Shown: one piece after another, positions 38,523 through 64,000 of the stretch | Numbering within the stretch: position 1 is the first letter of the stretch | Layout of the letters: each line of letters starts with the position of its first letter | Origin: Leptospira noguchii serovar Panama str. CZ214 | GTDB taxonomy: Bacteria; Spirochaetota; Leptospiria; Leptospirales; Leptospiraceae | DNA: 64,000 nt | Direction: 5' to 3' | Assembly (NCBI RefSeq): GCF_000306255.2 | Contig: NZ_AKWY02000019.1 | Location: 65,001-129,000, forward strand | Position numbers and translations under genes: made by a program | The notes under the pieces: model-generated | Database searches by the model: none | What the model saw: the letters and a program-made list of their open reading frames with translations, nothing else | What the model was told of the DNA's origin: nothing

Positions 38523-39101
38523 ATGAATCTTAAGAAAGAGAGTTTAGAAAAAGAAAAATTAAAAACTATACTCACCGATCTTGAAATTAGAAGTTTGATA
38601 AATGCGAGTAGAGATAAATCCGATCATTTTGTTAGGATACGATCTCTGATCATGTTTGGACTAAAACCAGAAGAACTGATTTCCCTGCGTTGTGGAGACG
38701 TTGACTTGGAAAATAAATTACTGATGATTCGAGGAGTTCGGGGAGGAAAGGATAGACATCTAAAGATTTCTCCTTTTTTACTCGGGGATTTTTACGGAAC
38801 GGTTCGACATAAAAAACCGGAAGAGTATTTATTTCCTGGAAGGAAAGGTAAGTTACATCCTAAAACGATACAAAAATTTTTCGAAAAACTAAAGCGTAAA
38901 ACTGGGATTCAAGCGAGTTGTTCTAAAATTCGAGAAACGATTGCAGTTCAATTGAGTTCCAAAGGATATTCGATTCAATTTATTGCGGATTTTCTTGGAC
39001 TAAAAACAAGACGAGCTGTTTACCAGTTGATCGGGAAAAAATCGAAGTTGAGACCAGTAAAAAAATTTTCTTTAGATGAAATTCTGGATCTTGAAACTTA
39101 A
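38523..39101 (+). CDS. Degenerate tyrosine-recombinase (Xer-like) catalytic domain protein
   Basis: 192 residues that align by eye with the catalytic half of XerC/D or phage integrases; the N-terminal SAM-like core-binding domain is absent. Landmarks are MFGLKPEELISLRCGDVDLENKLL, RGVRGGKDRHLKIS, the later SKIRETIAVQLSSKGYSIQFIADFLGLKTRRAVYQLI, and a final Tyr167. The first catalytic Arg is Lys48. The HxxR His is Ser134 (Arg137 is kept), and the LGH His is Leu160. It is therefore unlikely to be a normal recombinase and may be a DNA-binding derivative. It is followed after 64 bases by the STAS gene on the same strand. Confidence 0.75.
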   Translation: MNLKKESLEKEKLKTILTDLEIRSLINASRDKSDHFVRIRSLIMFGLKPEELISLRCGDVDLENKLLMIRGVRGGKDRHLKISPFLLGDFYGTVRHKKPEEYLFPGRKGKLHPKTIQKFFEKLKRKTGIQASCSKIRETIAVQLSSKGYSIQFIADFLGLKTRRAVYQLIGKKSKLRPVKKFSLDEILDLET

Positions 39102-39165
39102 AAATGAGTTGTAAACGCGTTTCGAAAACTTAAGTTAGTCCTAATACTCCAAAAGGAAGCCATCT

Positions 39166-39501
39166 TTGGAAATCAAGACGAAAAAGATCGGTAAACATAC
39201 TCTGGTAGCACTCAACGGCAGGCTGGATATTGGACATTCAGACGAAGTAGAAGCGAAGTTACTGGATGATGTTCAATCTGGGCAGGGTGATATTTTAATC
39301 AACCTGGAAAATATTTCTTACATTTCATCTTCTGGGATTCGTATCTTTGTAGGTATGGTAAGAGAATTGGAAAAGCAGGGAAGAAAATTGAAACTTTGTT
39401 GTATCACTCCTCCTGTAAAAAAAGTATTTGATGTAGTCGAATTGCTGGATCTGTTTGAAGTTTACGAAACAGAAAGTTCCGCTCTCGATTCGCTTGCCTA
39501 A
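39166..39501 (+). CDS. STAS-domain anti-sigma-factor antagonist
   Basis: 111 residues with the SpoIIAA/RsbV fold: VALNGRLDIGHSDEVEAKL, ILINLENISYISSSGIRIFVG and LELLDLFEVYETESSAL-like closing sequence. The phosphoacceptor serine is in SYISSSGIRIF (about residues 54-58). It would act in a partner-switching pathway with a GHKL anti-sigma kinase and a PP2C phosphatase, neither seen here. Translation appears to begin at a TTG at 39166, supported by AAGGAAG eight bases upstream. A short inverted repeat follows the stop. Confidence 0.88.
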   Translation: MEIKTKKIGKHTLVALNGRLDIGHSDEVEAKLLDDVQSGQGDILINLENISYISSSGIRIFVGMVRELEKQGRKLKLCCITPPVKKVFDVVELLDLFEVYETESSALDSLA

Positions 39502-39522
39502 AATCCGGGTTTTCCCCGGATT
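39502..39522 (+). terminator. Possible terminator hairpin after the STAS gene
   Basis: AATCCGG and CCGGATT form a seven-base stem around GTTTTCC directly after the STAS stop codon. No strong T-run follows, so it may only slow transcription into the glycosyltransferase gene. Confidence 0.4.
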
Positions 39523-39536
39523 ATCCCTTGGGTTTT

Positions 39537-41020
<1,484 letters not shown>

Positions 41021-41024
<4 letters not shown>

Positions 41025-41670
41025 AATCTTATCTGCGTAATATAATATTTAAATTTCATAATATTCTATTTTTATTATTGATTTCTTGTGTAGGAAAAGA
41101 AGGCGAACAACATGGGCTTTCTTCTTTATTACCTTTGGTCGGTCCTCTTTTGAAAGTAGGAATTATAGGGGATTCTTTGTCTCAGAGATCAGATGGATTT
41201 GGTCTGAGACAAAAATTGGGATTTAGATTTACCGTCACGGATTATTCGGTTTCGGGAATGGATGTTCCAGACTGTACTCGTATGATTGGATCCGTTTTAA
41301 CAGAACGTCAAGATTTATTGATCTTAGAATTAGGGACAAACGATGCAATTCCGGGTTCGGTCAATCAGTTTCCCGAAAACTACGAAACTCTTCTTAGCTC
41401 TATTCAAGCTCGTAGTAATGCTATAATCTTAGTGACAATTTTACCGCCTACGATCAATCCAGGTTATCGAGAGAATATTTTTCAGATCAATTCCTATTTA
41501 AAAAGCCTAAATTCCAGATATCCGACCACGGATATGGAATCGGTTTTTTTAGAAAAAGAAAAGTCCGTTTCTTTATATTCACAAACGGACCCAGTTCATC
41601 CAAATCCGGTTGGATATGATTTAATGGGGACTGCTTATGCAGATACGATTCTTAAATTTTACTTTAAATA

Positions 41671-41671
<1 letters not shown>
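41021..41671 (+). CDS. SGNH/GDSL hydrolase, lipoprotein
   Basis: 216 residues. An N-terminal hydrophobic stretch ends in a lipobox (LFLLLISC), so it is probably membrane-anchored outside the cytoplasm. The SGNH blocks are present: GIIGDSLSQ (nucleophile Ser), a Gly in VSGMD, LGTNDA (Asn), and DPVHPNPVGYDLMG (catalytic Asp and His). Such enzymes are esterases or acyltransferases acting on lipids or glycans. It is translationally coupled to the GT-C glycosyltransferase. The stop codon TAA shares a base with the end of the following repeat. Confidence 0.85.
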
Positions 41672-41816
<145 letters not shown>

Positions 41817-41852
41817 AAATGTGAATTCGGGATGTAAAAATTTCCCTAAAAT

Positions 41853-42859
<1,007 letters not shown>

Positions 42860-43122
42860 AAGAAAGTCTGAACGACCCCGACTTACCACAGGAGGCTGCT
42901 CAGTTCTGATCAATAAATTGTATACGGGAAAAGTTATACAATAATCGTCTTTAGTTTCAATATAGAACACGATCTATCGAACGACCTAAAACGCGACCCG
43001 TAGGAAAGCGTTTTACTGAGTTTCTTCGAACGACCATAAGAGTGAGACACTGAGTTTGAAAGAGCGTTCTGCTAACTTCCTCGCGTCGGATCCTTTTCGC
43101 CGTTATACCGAACTCACGTTAA
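42860..43122 (+). repeat. IS982-ended long element next to the IS
   Basis: The left terminal repeat is replaced by the IS; the body begins AAGAAAGTCTGAACGACC. Shared parts are TTCAATATAGAACACGATC, GTTTTACTGAGTTTCTTCGA, GAAAGAGCGTTCTGCTAACT and the right end TTATACCGAACTCACGTT. Confidence 0.65.
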
Positions 43123-43152
43123 AATAATGGAGTATTGAAGATTTCATATCTA

Positions 43153-43471
43153 ACATGAGTTTGACGTAAGAAAATGAGAAGAGTTTTCTGCAATAGAGTT
43201 GTTGAAAGACTTCATAGTGACGATCAATAAAACTACTTCAATCGATCGTTTCCAGGAAATAAAAACTAAGTGGCGATTCATTTTTCAACAACTCTAATTT
43301 TAGAATTTGTTTGTAAAATTGCGATTTGCAGTAGTTCCTGCAAATTAAATCACATTACAAATTTTTAAACATTTACTTTTTGTAAGAGTTTCTACATTTG
43401 AGGAATTGATCATTAAAATTCAAATATTAACTTTTTTCAGAAAAATGAATTTCTTACGCTGAACTCATGTT
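43153..43471 (+). repeat. IS982-ended element carrying a nested MITE
   Basis: Bounded by AACATGAGTTTGACGTAAG and CTTACGCTGAACTCATGTT. Without the nested element it matches the copy at 37459-37691, including GTTTGTAAAATTGCGATTTG and CACATTACAAATTTTTAAAC. Confidence 0.75.
43195..43295. repeat. AGAGTTGTTG family MITE, copy 7 (nested)
   Basis: A 101-bp element with AAT on both sides (43192-43194, 43296-43298). Removing the element and one AAT gives CTGCAATTTTAGAATTTG, which is the uninterrupted sequence found in the paralogous element near 37530. Confidence 0.9.
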
Positions 43472-43512
43472 ATCTAATATTAGCGAAACTGGATTATTCG
43501 TTCACGTTTAAT

Positions 43513-43606
43513 AGAGTTTTTGAAAAATTCCATAGCGACGATTAACAAAACTGTTTTAATTACCGTTTCCAGGAAACAAATGGAGAATTAATTTTTCAAC
43601 AACTCT
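43513..43606. repeat. AGAGTTGTTG family MITE, copy 8
   Basis: A 94-bp element with left end AGAGTTTTTGAAAAATTCC and right end AATTTTTCAACAACTCT. The left flank is AAT and the right flank ATA, so the duplication has decayed or one side has been rearranged. Confidence 0.75.
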
Positions 43607-43610
43607 ATAA

Positions 43611-43667
<57 letters not shown>

Positions 43668-43848
43668 AATCTCAATTTGTATTCAAGGCGTGTTTGTTTC
43701 GCTCCAATTTTATTTTTTTGAATATATTATTGAAAAGGTCAATATAAAATTCGTTTTATAAAAATATGATATAGCTGCGGGAACTCATACGAAAATTATA
43801 ATTCTAAAAAGTCGTAAATCATGCAAGGCGACTGTTTTTATGGATTCC

Positions 43849-44019
43849 CTACTCGAACACATGAAAATAATATTATGAATTTGTTTTCAAAAAAATCAGA
43901 ATGTGGAATTTCTTTTAAAAAAGTCAATAAATCGGAGTTAAATGCAATTTTTTGAAAACATCACATCTTTGATAAATCGATCTGGAACTTTTGATACTAT
44001 TTTCATACACCCGAGTAGT
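43849..44019. repeat. CTCGGACG-ended repeat, copy 3
   Basis: About 171 bp, ends diverged (CCTACTCGAACACATGAAAA and TTTTCATACACCCGAGTAGT). The inside shares AAAATCAGAATGTGG and ATCTTTGATAAATCGA with the other copies. Confidence 0.65.
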
Positions 44020-44101
44020 TTGAATTTTATTATAAGTTTCTAATGGGTTCGTTTATATTTTTCTATATTTTTGGACAAACTCGAAATTAAAATTTATCAT
44101 T

Positions 44102-45256
44102 TTAATCTGAATTAGTATATTTACAATTTAGAATATACGGATTGAATACTTGACCTATATATAATTTCCCTTCGAAAGGAATTGCAGTGCTTCCGGCTGA
44201 AATTAAATCTCCCGGCGTAGCAAACACTTCCTTAAAGTTTCCGTCTGAAGAAATTCGAAATATTATAGTTGGGGATAAATAGTCTGGATTGCCTATGTGT
44301 CTTAAAAATTGATATCCAGAACCGTGGGTGACCGCAAAAATTCTACCTTTTGAATCTATTTCTAGATTGTCAGGTCCAAAGTTAATTAGAATCTTTTTTG
44401 GTTCTCCAAGTATCGGCTTTCCCTGTTCTCTGCGGATTTGAAATTGAAATACACTTTTATCCATATAGCCAGACCGATATAGAAATTCGTTTCCTTGTGA
44501 ATCTTTTGTATATAAAATTCCGTTTCCGAAAGAAAGGGGATTACCTAGGTTTGACCAAGTTTTACCGTCATAGTAAGAAATTTCTGAGCGTTTGATTTGA
44601 AACAGATCATCCCAAAGATACTTTGGGATGTTTCCTTTTCCATGATCATTGGAAAGATAAATTTCACTTTCTGATACTACTGAAAGATCGTTTGGACTTG
44701 TTAGTAATGGGTCTGTTAGAGTTCCTACATGAGCCCATTCTTTTCCCTTTCGTTCAAAAATTTCGATTGTATGAATCTTAAAAAATTCTGGATGAGAAAT
44801 TACGTAAAGTCTGTAAGTATTTTTGGTTTTAAGAAGACTCATTCCATGGGGTCGAAAGTTGGGAGGATATTTTACCGAAATTTCTTCAGGAGTTGCAGAG
44901 GGATTCTTTAAATCGATCCTAAAGATTTTTCCGGTTTGGTTTTTAATTCTTCTTTCGTGACTTGAAATATAGAGAATTTTTTCTTCCCGATCGATCGCCA
45001 AATCTTCGGGACCTGGAAGCCCTTCGATCCTTTTACAGTCCGTTCCGGAAGGGCTGATTTCTACTCCACAATTTAAAAGCCCAAAGATGACAAATAAGAT
45101 TATTCCTAAAAAAGAAAGTAAGTAATCCTTACTTTTTTCTGTCTGTTTTAACAATGTGTATTGCAGCGTCCTTTTTAAATTCTTTGAACTACTAAAAAAT
45201 GGGGAAGTAGGTAAGAAAAAAAGGAAAAAAGTATTTGCCATTTTTGTGCAGTGCAT
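44102..45256 (-). CDS. Paraoxonase/SMP-30-like beta-propeller, probable lipoprotein
   Basis: The main domain resembles paraoxonase/arylesterase or strictosidine-synthase-like propellers: GLPGPEDLAIDREEKILYISSHERR, TSPNDLSVVSESEIYLSNDHG, FGPDNLEIDSKGRIFAVTHGSG. The repeated PxDL...D segments supply calcium-binding positions in that family. An in-frame signal with lipobox (SFLGIILFVIFGLLNC) lies near residue 60-75 of the longest frame, so the true start may be a TTG at 45154 rather than the ATG at 45256. The divergent phasin-like gene starts at 45305, which also favours a later start. Substrate unknown. Confidence 0.75.
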   Translation of the reverse strand: MHCTKMANTFFLFFLPTSPFFSSSKNLKRTLQYTLLKQTEKSKDYLLSFLGIILFVIFGLLNCGVEISPSGTDCKRIEGLPGPEDLAIDREEKILYISSHERRIKNQTGKIFRIDLKNPSATPEEISVKYPPNFRPHGMSLLKTKNTYRLYVISHPEFFKIHTIEIFERKGKEWAHVGTLTDPLLTSPNDLSVVSESEIYLSNDHGKGNIPKYLWDDLFQIKRSEISYYDGKTWSNLGNPLSFGNGILYTKDSQGNEFLYRSGYMDKSVFQFQIRREQGKPILGEPKKILINFGPDNLEIDSKGRIFAVTHGSGYQFLRHIGNPDYLSPTIIFRISSDGNFKEVFATPGDLISAGSTAIPFEGKLYIGQVFNPYILNCKYTNSD

Positions 45257-45304
45257 AAAAGTAGAGGACGAGATCCTCGAAAGCAAACTGAGAGGTAGTT
45301 ATAA

Positions 45305-45562
45305 ATGGAAAAAAAAAGATTAAATGACATAATCAACGTAGGGATTGGAGCCGTTCAGACTTCTCGTGAGATTTTCGATAAACTCGTAGATGAATTGAAT
45401 GAAGGCAAAGAGAAGATCGAAGCAAGATTTGATCAATTAAAAACACAGGGCGAAAAAGATATGAGTGACAACGCCCTGAAATTAAAAGTCAATTTAGCTT
45501 GGGGACTGGTTCGTTTCGAAGAGATTCGAGATAATATCCTCAATCATTTTATCAAAAAATAA
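45305..45562 (+). CDS. Phasin-like small coiled-coil protein
   Basis: 85 residues, almost entirely amphipathic helix (IGAVQTSREIFDKLVDELNEGKEKIEARFDQLKTQGEK), with a second helix ending HFIKK. The pattern resembles phasin-related proteins or regulators that coat polyhydroxyalkanoate granules, but such coiled coils are easily mistaken. The ATG at 45305 has GAGAGGTAG upstream. A GAGGA/TCCTC mini-hairpin lies at about 45264-45278 in the leader. Divergent from the propeller lipoprotein. Confidence 0.7.
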   Translation: MEKKRLNDIINVGIGAVQTSREIFDKLVDELNEGKEKIEARFDQLKTQGEKDMSDNALKLKVNLAWGLVRFEEIRDNILNHFIKK

Positions 45563-47105
<1,543 letters not shown>

Positions 47106-47242
47106 AACAGTAAGAATTTCCTAAAAGGCTCTTCTGTAAACTTAAAAAAGAATAGATGCCTGTGTAATAGATACCTGTGAATTTCGAAATCAATTTCCGT
47201 TTAGGGAAAGAATTTCAGACGTAGTTTCTGGATCAAAAAAAA

Positions 47243-47725
<483 letters not shown>

Positions 47726-47918
47726 GTCTTATAGAGAATTGACAGAGAATGATTCCTAAAAAATCATTGAGCCTTCTTAAATTGGAACCTAAACAGGGTC
47801 CAATAAAATTATGTTCTTCCGATTGTCTCTAAAATTGTACGTAAAAATTTCGCATTACGGGTCCGAATATCTTATAAAGAATACGGATTCTTTGAGACGA
47901 TTTTAGAGAAGGCTTTAA

Positions 47919-49666
<1,748 letters not shown>

Positions 49667-49749
49667 ACGTAATACAGATTGACAAACTTTGGAAGAATCA
49701 TAATTCTGTCTTGGATCTAACGATCCAAACGGAATTTGGAAATCCGTAG

Positions 49750-51261
<1,512 letters not shown>

Positions 51262-52125
51262 GATATATTCAATATCTCTGATATGTAAATTGAAAGAATT
51301 TTTGCGGCTTCGTGAAAAACTTGCGATTTTAGTTCTTCAGGTCTTTTGTCTAAGTTTACATCCACATGTTTTAGGGCTTTGAAACATTCGGCGCGAAATA
51401 TTTGTTCAGAAAAATTTTTGGAAGAATAAACTTCCAAAGGTAAAGACTCGACCGGAGCATCTCTAAAGGACGAAGTCAGCTTTTTTCTTTTTCCCCAGAA
51501 AGCGGTTCTACAGATACATTCGAGTGCAATAAATCCGGATTCGTTTTTAAATACAGGTGAAGATTTATATTCTAAAATGGAAGAATCTACGTTTGGTTTT
51601 GGATAAAAAGCACCTGCTTTTACATCTTTTTTTAAATTCCAATTTCCGTATGCGGAAAGATAAAATTGAATCGAAGAAGGTTCGCTTGAAATCCTTTTTG
51701 CAAATTCTTTTTGTACTAAAAATGTCGCACCTTTTAACCCTTTTAAATTTTTAACTGAGTTTAGGGTAAGTTCGGAAGAAATGTAATAAGGAAGATTTCC
51801 AAAAAGGTAGGTTGAATCTTTTGAATATTCGGATAAAAAGTTGAGAGCGTTTCCTTCTCTAAGCTCAAATTCTGGAAGATATTCTCTAAGCCAATTTGAA
51901 TAGATGGGATCGATTTCGAATAACGTGACTGGTTTTTGGAAATCGAGTAATCCGTGAGAGATTGCGCCTAATCCAGGACCAATTTCTAAAATTCGATCGA
52001 TTTTAGAAAGAAGGTCTGAATTCAGACAATCTAGAATGGATCGGATCGCGTTCGGATCGATTAAAAAATTTTGTCCCCATTTTTTTAACGGTGCAGAAGA
52101 TCTTGACTCCAGAAACTTACGGATC

Positions 52126-54273
<2,148 letters not shown>

Positions 54274-54389
54274 ACCTTTTTACGGTTATTGGTCCAGTCG
54301 TTTTGGAAGTATTTTGACAGATTTTTTTTACTAAAAATGTGGGAACTGATAGTTGTTGCGGATAATTTTTAAGAATGTAGGGCTCTACA

Positions 54390-54452
54390 AGTTATCTTGA
54401 ATCATCGAAGTCGGCGTTTTAAGCAAAGATGAAGTATTTTTGAGATGGTTTT
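54390..54452. repeat. Palindromic CTCAAAAATACTT repeat, copy 5
   Basis: AAGTTATCTTGAATCATCGA on the left and GAAGTATTTTTGAGATGGTT on the right, around GTCGGCGTTTTAAGCAAAGA. Confidence 0.65.
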
Positions 54453-54565
54453 TAATCACAAAAAAGAGATATTTAAAATCTATAATGTGATTTAATTTGT
54501 GGGAACTATTGCAAACCTGAGATTTTACGGTAAAAACTGTCCAATGTGGGAACTACCACATTTTG

Positions 54566-54742
54566 TTATTACTCGGACGCATGAAAAGAATACTTATGCT
54601 GCGCTTGTTTCAAAACTTAGCATGTGAGATTCTTTCAAAAAGCCCACAATTCTAGGTTTGGCGTAATTTTACGAAGAACTTCTAGATCTTTAAAAAAATT
54701 ACCCGTTAATTTTGGATACCATTTTCATGAGTCCAGTAGTAA
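54566..54742. repeat. CTCGGACG-ended repeat, copy 4
   Basis: About 177 bp from TTATTACTCGGACGCATGAA to TTTTCATGAGTCCAGTAGTAA. The inside shares CTTGTTTCAAAACTTAGCAT and CCGTTAATTTTGGATACC with the other copies. Confidence 0.75.
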
Positions 54743-55232
54743 GGCTTTTTTTGAATTTTCAATAAAATATTAGTTCCCACAGAAACTGTTCTGCTGAATG
54801 ATTTATAGCTTTTGAGATAGTTCTCACATCCATTTTTATCTTTTGTGCGAAACTTACTTTAATAAAACAAAATTTATTCTTACATTGTTGAATTATAATC
54901 CTATTCGGAACTACATAATAAATCACTTATTTAGTGGTTTACACTTTAATCATTTGAATTCAAAAAAAGAAATTTTAGGCAAATAAAAAAATTAAATGCA
55001 ACAACTTCTGAACTCAACTCAAAGTTTTCTTCCTATGGGTTGTAGTTGTAGCAGCTCGCGACCGTGTTTTTTGCTCTAATTCCTAGGAATTGAAACTCAA
55101 TGTTGCGGGTGCTATAGAATAATTGCTTTTGCCTTGATTATATCAAATGCACGTTAATTTAATAAAGTTCAGTAATGAGGTTAAGGTCCTGACTGTATTT
55201 TTTTAATTATAAAATTAAAATATATTTATAAT

Positions 55233-58015
<2,783 letters not shown>

Positions 58016-58021
58016 GAGAGT

Positions 58022-58664
<643 letters not shown>

Positions 58665-58682
58665 AAAACTCATGCTCAACTT

Positions 58683-58829
<147 letters not shown>

Positions 58830-58845
58830 GCGTTTCGAAGGTTGG

Positions 58846-59805
<960 letters not shown>

Positions 59806-59807
59806 TT

Positions 59808-60580
<773 letters not shown>

Positions 60581-60661
60581 GATGGGTACTCCAAAAAAAA
60601 TTAGTGCTGTTAACACAAAAATCTTGTGTCTATGTAGTGCAAACCACTTTTTTAAACGAGT

Positions 60662-61078
<417 letters not shown>

Positions 61079-61079
61079 G

Positions 61080-61113
<34 letters not shown>

Positions 61114-61151
61114 AGAAAGAGAATATTAGAGAATATTAGAGAAGAGGAAAC

Positions 61152-62332
<1,181 letters not shown>

Positions 62333-62336
<4 letters not shown>

Positions 62337-63037
62337 GTCGAAAAAATATTTCCCTTACGGAAAATCTTGAGGATTACATCTTTCGGAATTCCGTAAGAGA
62401 GCCGGACTCTTTTCTAAAATTGAGAGAAGAAACCGGTAAGTTGGCTCAGGCAAACATGCAAATCAGTCCTGAAGAAGGACAATTTTTAAACATTCTCACT
62501 AAAATCAGCGGAGCAAAAAGAATTATAGAAATTGGTACGTTTACCGGCTATTCGTCCCTTTGTTTTGCTTCGGCCTTGCCAGAAGACGGTAAAATTCTTT
62601 GTTGTGATATTAGTGAAGAATGGACAAATATAGCCAGAAAATATTGGAAAGACAACGGTTTAGAAAATAAGATTTTTCTAAAACTCGGGTCTGCATTAGA
62701 AACTTTGCAAGTATTGTTAGATTCGAAATCTGCACCGGCTTGGGCCTCTGATTTTGCTTTTGGACCTTCTTCGATCGATTTGTTTTTTTTAGACGCGGAT
62801 AAAGAAAATTATCCGAACTATTATCCTTTGATTTTAAAACTTATTAAACCAGGTGGGCTTTTAATTGCGGATAACGTTCTTTGGGATGGAAGTGTGGCCG
62901 ATCCTTCTCATCAAGAGCCTTCTACGATTGGAATTCGTAAATTCAATGAACTTGTATATAATGATTCTTTGGTGGATGTCAGTTTGGTTCCGATTGCGGA
63001 CGGAGTTTCGCTCATAAGAAAGAAATTGATTGAATGA
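62333..63037 (+). CDS. Class I O-methyltransferase (COMT-like)
   Basis: A 234-residue SAM-dependent methyltransferase of the caffeoyl-CoA/catechol family: IIEIGTFTGYSSLCFASALP (motif I), a post-I GKILCCDISEEW, DLFFLDADKENYPNYYPL and GGLLIADNVLWDGSVADPS. The metal-binding Asp residues of the DADK and ADNVLW blocks are present. The start is a TTG at 62333 overlapping the acyl-CoA dehydrogenase stop. Leptospira homologues of this family have been crystallised, but the physiological substrate is not known to me. Confidence 0.9.
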
Positions 63038-63426
63038 GATAGAAACTTATATTTTTGGAAAACTCTTTCTCATTTTCTTACGCCGAACTCACGTTAATTT
63101 AGAGCCTGTCCCAAAACCTCAAAGAATTTTACGCGATCATTCTTTAGAAATTTTTAATAAAATGCAGTAGTTCCTACAAATTAAGTCCATTTGACAATTT
63201 AGGAACTTTCGAGCAATTCTAATGTCCTTAAATTTTTGTAATAGTGTCCACATTCATTTTATAAAACTAAAGTGTTTCACTTCCCATGGATCGCGTTCTA
63301 TATTGAAACTAAAGATGTAATATTGTATTACGTTTCTTTTATGCAATTGATTGACCAGAGTTGAGAGCCCGGTCCGGCTGCTTATTACAGCCGGATTCGC
63401 CCAGGTTTTCTTACGTCGAGCTTACA
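63038..63426. other. Gene-free repeat region
   Basis: About 390 bases. An IS982-type end (TTACGCCGAACTCACGTTA, about 63080-63098) is followed by the second copy of the AGAGCCTGTC repeat (63099-63280) and a reverse long IS982-ended element (63285-63431) that runs into the stop codon of the terminal lipoprotein. Confidence 0.7.
63099..63280. repeat. Dispersed repeat beginning AGAGCCTGTC, copy 2
   Basis: Shares its first 60 bases almost exactly with 7966-8030, and later AACTTTCGAGCAATTCTAAT and TTAAATTTTTGTAATAGT. The end AGAGCCTGTCCCAAAACC resembles the IS5-type terminal repeat. Confidence 0.6.
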
Positions 63427-63431
63427 TTAGA
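63285..63431 (-). repeat. IS982-ended long element abutting a stop codon
   Basis: In reverse orientation: the outer end reads AATGTAAGCTCGACGTAAG (63413-63431 complement) and the body has GAAAACCTGGGCGAATCC, GGACCGGGCTCTCAACTC and GCATAAAAGAAACGTAATAC. The first two A bases of the end form the TAA stop of the lipoprotein gene. Confidence 0.6.
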
Positions 63432-63975
63432 ATACGTCTACATGAATATCTCCGGGTAAACTTGCGCCTAAATTTTTACCGACGATTAATATAATCCCAT
63501 CATAATCGGTGGTAAATTTAAATTGAGTTAAATTTACCGTATTCGTGTTTCCTAAAAAGACATTCGTATAACTAGCTCCTGAATAGGTTGCGATTTCCGA
63601 GTTCGTGCCGTGGCAACCTTCTTTTCTAAAAAGAAAAGTTAAGTTCTGATTTGTCGCTTCATACTTAACATTGGTCGTGACACTGGATACTTGAATTGTC
63701 TGTCCCTTTTTAATCGAGATCGGCATAATTGCTTTTGGAACTACGTTTCCACTGGGTGAATTGTAATACTGAGGTTTGTATTCGAAAGTTATTGCTGTTT
63801 TATTATAAGTATCAGATATTATCTCGGAACTAGTAACACAATCGTATTGAGTGGTTGCATTTATGAGAACACTATATAAAATATAAGTACTCAGTTCATT
63901 TTCCTTTTTTTCATCTGGACAAGAAACGAAAAAAAATAACATAAGTGATAAAATTAAAATCATTTTATTTTTCAT
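63427..63975 (-). CDS. Putative lipoprotein, 182 aa
   Basis: Signal peptide KMILILSLMLFFF with lipobox FVSC (Cys19) predicts a lipoprotein. The mature part is beta-rich and Thr/Asn/Tyr-rich (AITFEYKPQYYNSPSGNVVPKAI, TNVKYEATNQNLTFLFRKEGC). It has one later Cys pair (C47 and the GCHG Cys) that could form a disulphide. No family is recognised. The TAA stop is created at the junction with a repeat, so the ancestral C-terminus may have been longer. Confidence 0.75.
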   Translation of the reverse strand: MKNKMILILSLMLFFFVSCPDEKKENELSTYILYSVLINATTQYDCVTSSEIISDTYNKTAITFEYKPQYYNSPSGNVVPKAIMPISIKKGQTIQVSSVTTNVKYEATNQNLTFLFRKEGCHGTNSEIATYSGASYTNVFLGNTNTVNLTQFKFTTDYDGIILIVGKNLGASLPGDIHVDVF

Positions 63976-64000
63976 GTTTACGACAAAAAATAATTCTAAT

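Larger units (their letters stand above)
54274..55232. other. Gene-free repeat region
   Basis: About 960 bases holding TGTGGGAACT motifs (54340-54390, 54495-54560), a palindromic repeat (54390-54452), a complete CTCGGACG repeat (54566-54742) and an eroded IS982-type end near 55145. The last 60 bases before trpS are extremely AT-rich. No gene was found. Confidence 0.7.

Noticed and set aside
45154..45286. Longest possible N-terminus of the propeller lipoprotein
   Set aside because: It would begin with a TTG 18 bases from the divergent gene and place a lipobox near residue 70; a later start is more credible although not settled.

Overview
The window looks like chromosome of a pathogenic Leptospira, most likely Leptospira interrogans or a close relative. 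It is AT-rich, and its lipoproteins carry spirochaete-style lipoboxes. It encodes a Borrelia P83/100-like antigen and many TPR and FN3 envelope proteins, and the long gaps between genes are crowded with short dispersed repeats and insertion sequences. The species assignment is inference; no database was searched.

Layout. 0-7 kb: a partial dienelactone-hydrolase-like lipoprotein, three unknown genes and the glycine cleavage operon gcvT-gcvH-gcvP. 7-9.4 kb: repeats around one small lipoprotein. 9.4-25 kb: the P83/100-like antigen, serC, rpiB, a LamG protein, a five-gene envelope operon ending in a ribbon-helix-helix protein and a PIN-like protein, a metalloenzyme, and a coupled FN3/TPR pair. 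25-30.5 kb: a methyltransferase, an IS5-type element with a -1 frameshift, a sugar-transferase remnant joined to a ferritin-like domain, and small membrane proteins. 30.7-36.9 kb: an operon with an McsA/McsB-like fusion, clpC, a small membrane protein, a TPR protein and mtaB. 36.9-45.6 kb: a repeat desert, a degenerate Xer-like protein, a STAS protein, a GT-C glycosyltransferase, an SGNH hydrolase, an IS982-type element, a paraoxonase-like lipoprotein and a phasin-like protein. 47-54 kb: tRNA-Pro, sixA, an ABC exporter, a GHKL-HDOD signalling protein, rsmA and comEC. 55-64 kb: trpS, an unknown 605-residue protein, a LolA-like protein, etfA-etfB, an acyl-CoA dehydrogenase with an O-methyltransferase, and a terminal lipoprotein.

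How the genes work together. gcvTHP degrades glycine and feeds one-carbon metabolism, while serC is on the serine side. etfAB accepts electrons from acyl-CoA dehydrogenases such as the one encoded beside it, which fits an organism that lives on fatty acids. The McsAB-like protein sits directly upstream of clpC, echoing the mcsA-mcsB-clpC operon of Firmicutes, and probably modulates that chaperone.

The most distinctive feature is the intergenic DNA. At least six dispersed repeat families occupy nearly every gap. One is a MITE of about 100 bp with 3-bp AAT/ATT target duplications, in nine copies. A second has the same ends as the resident IS982-type element. A nested insertion next to an empty paralogous site documents past mobility. 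All coordinates inside repeats are hand-read and may be off by a few bases.
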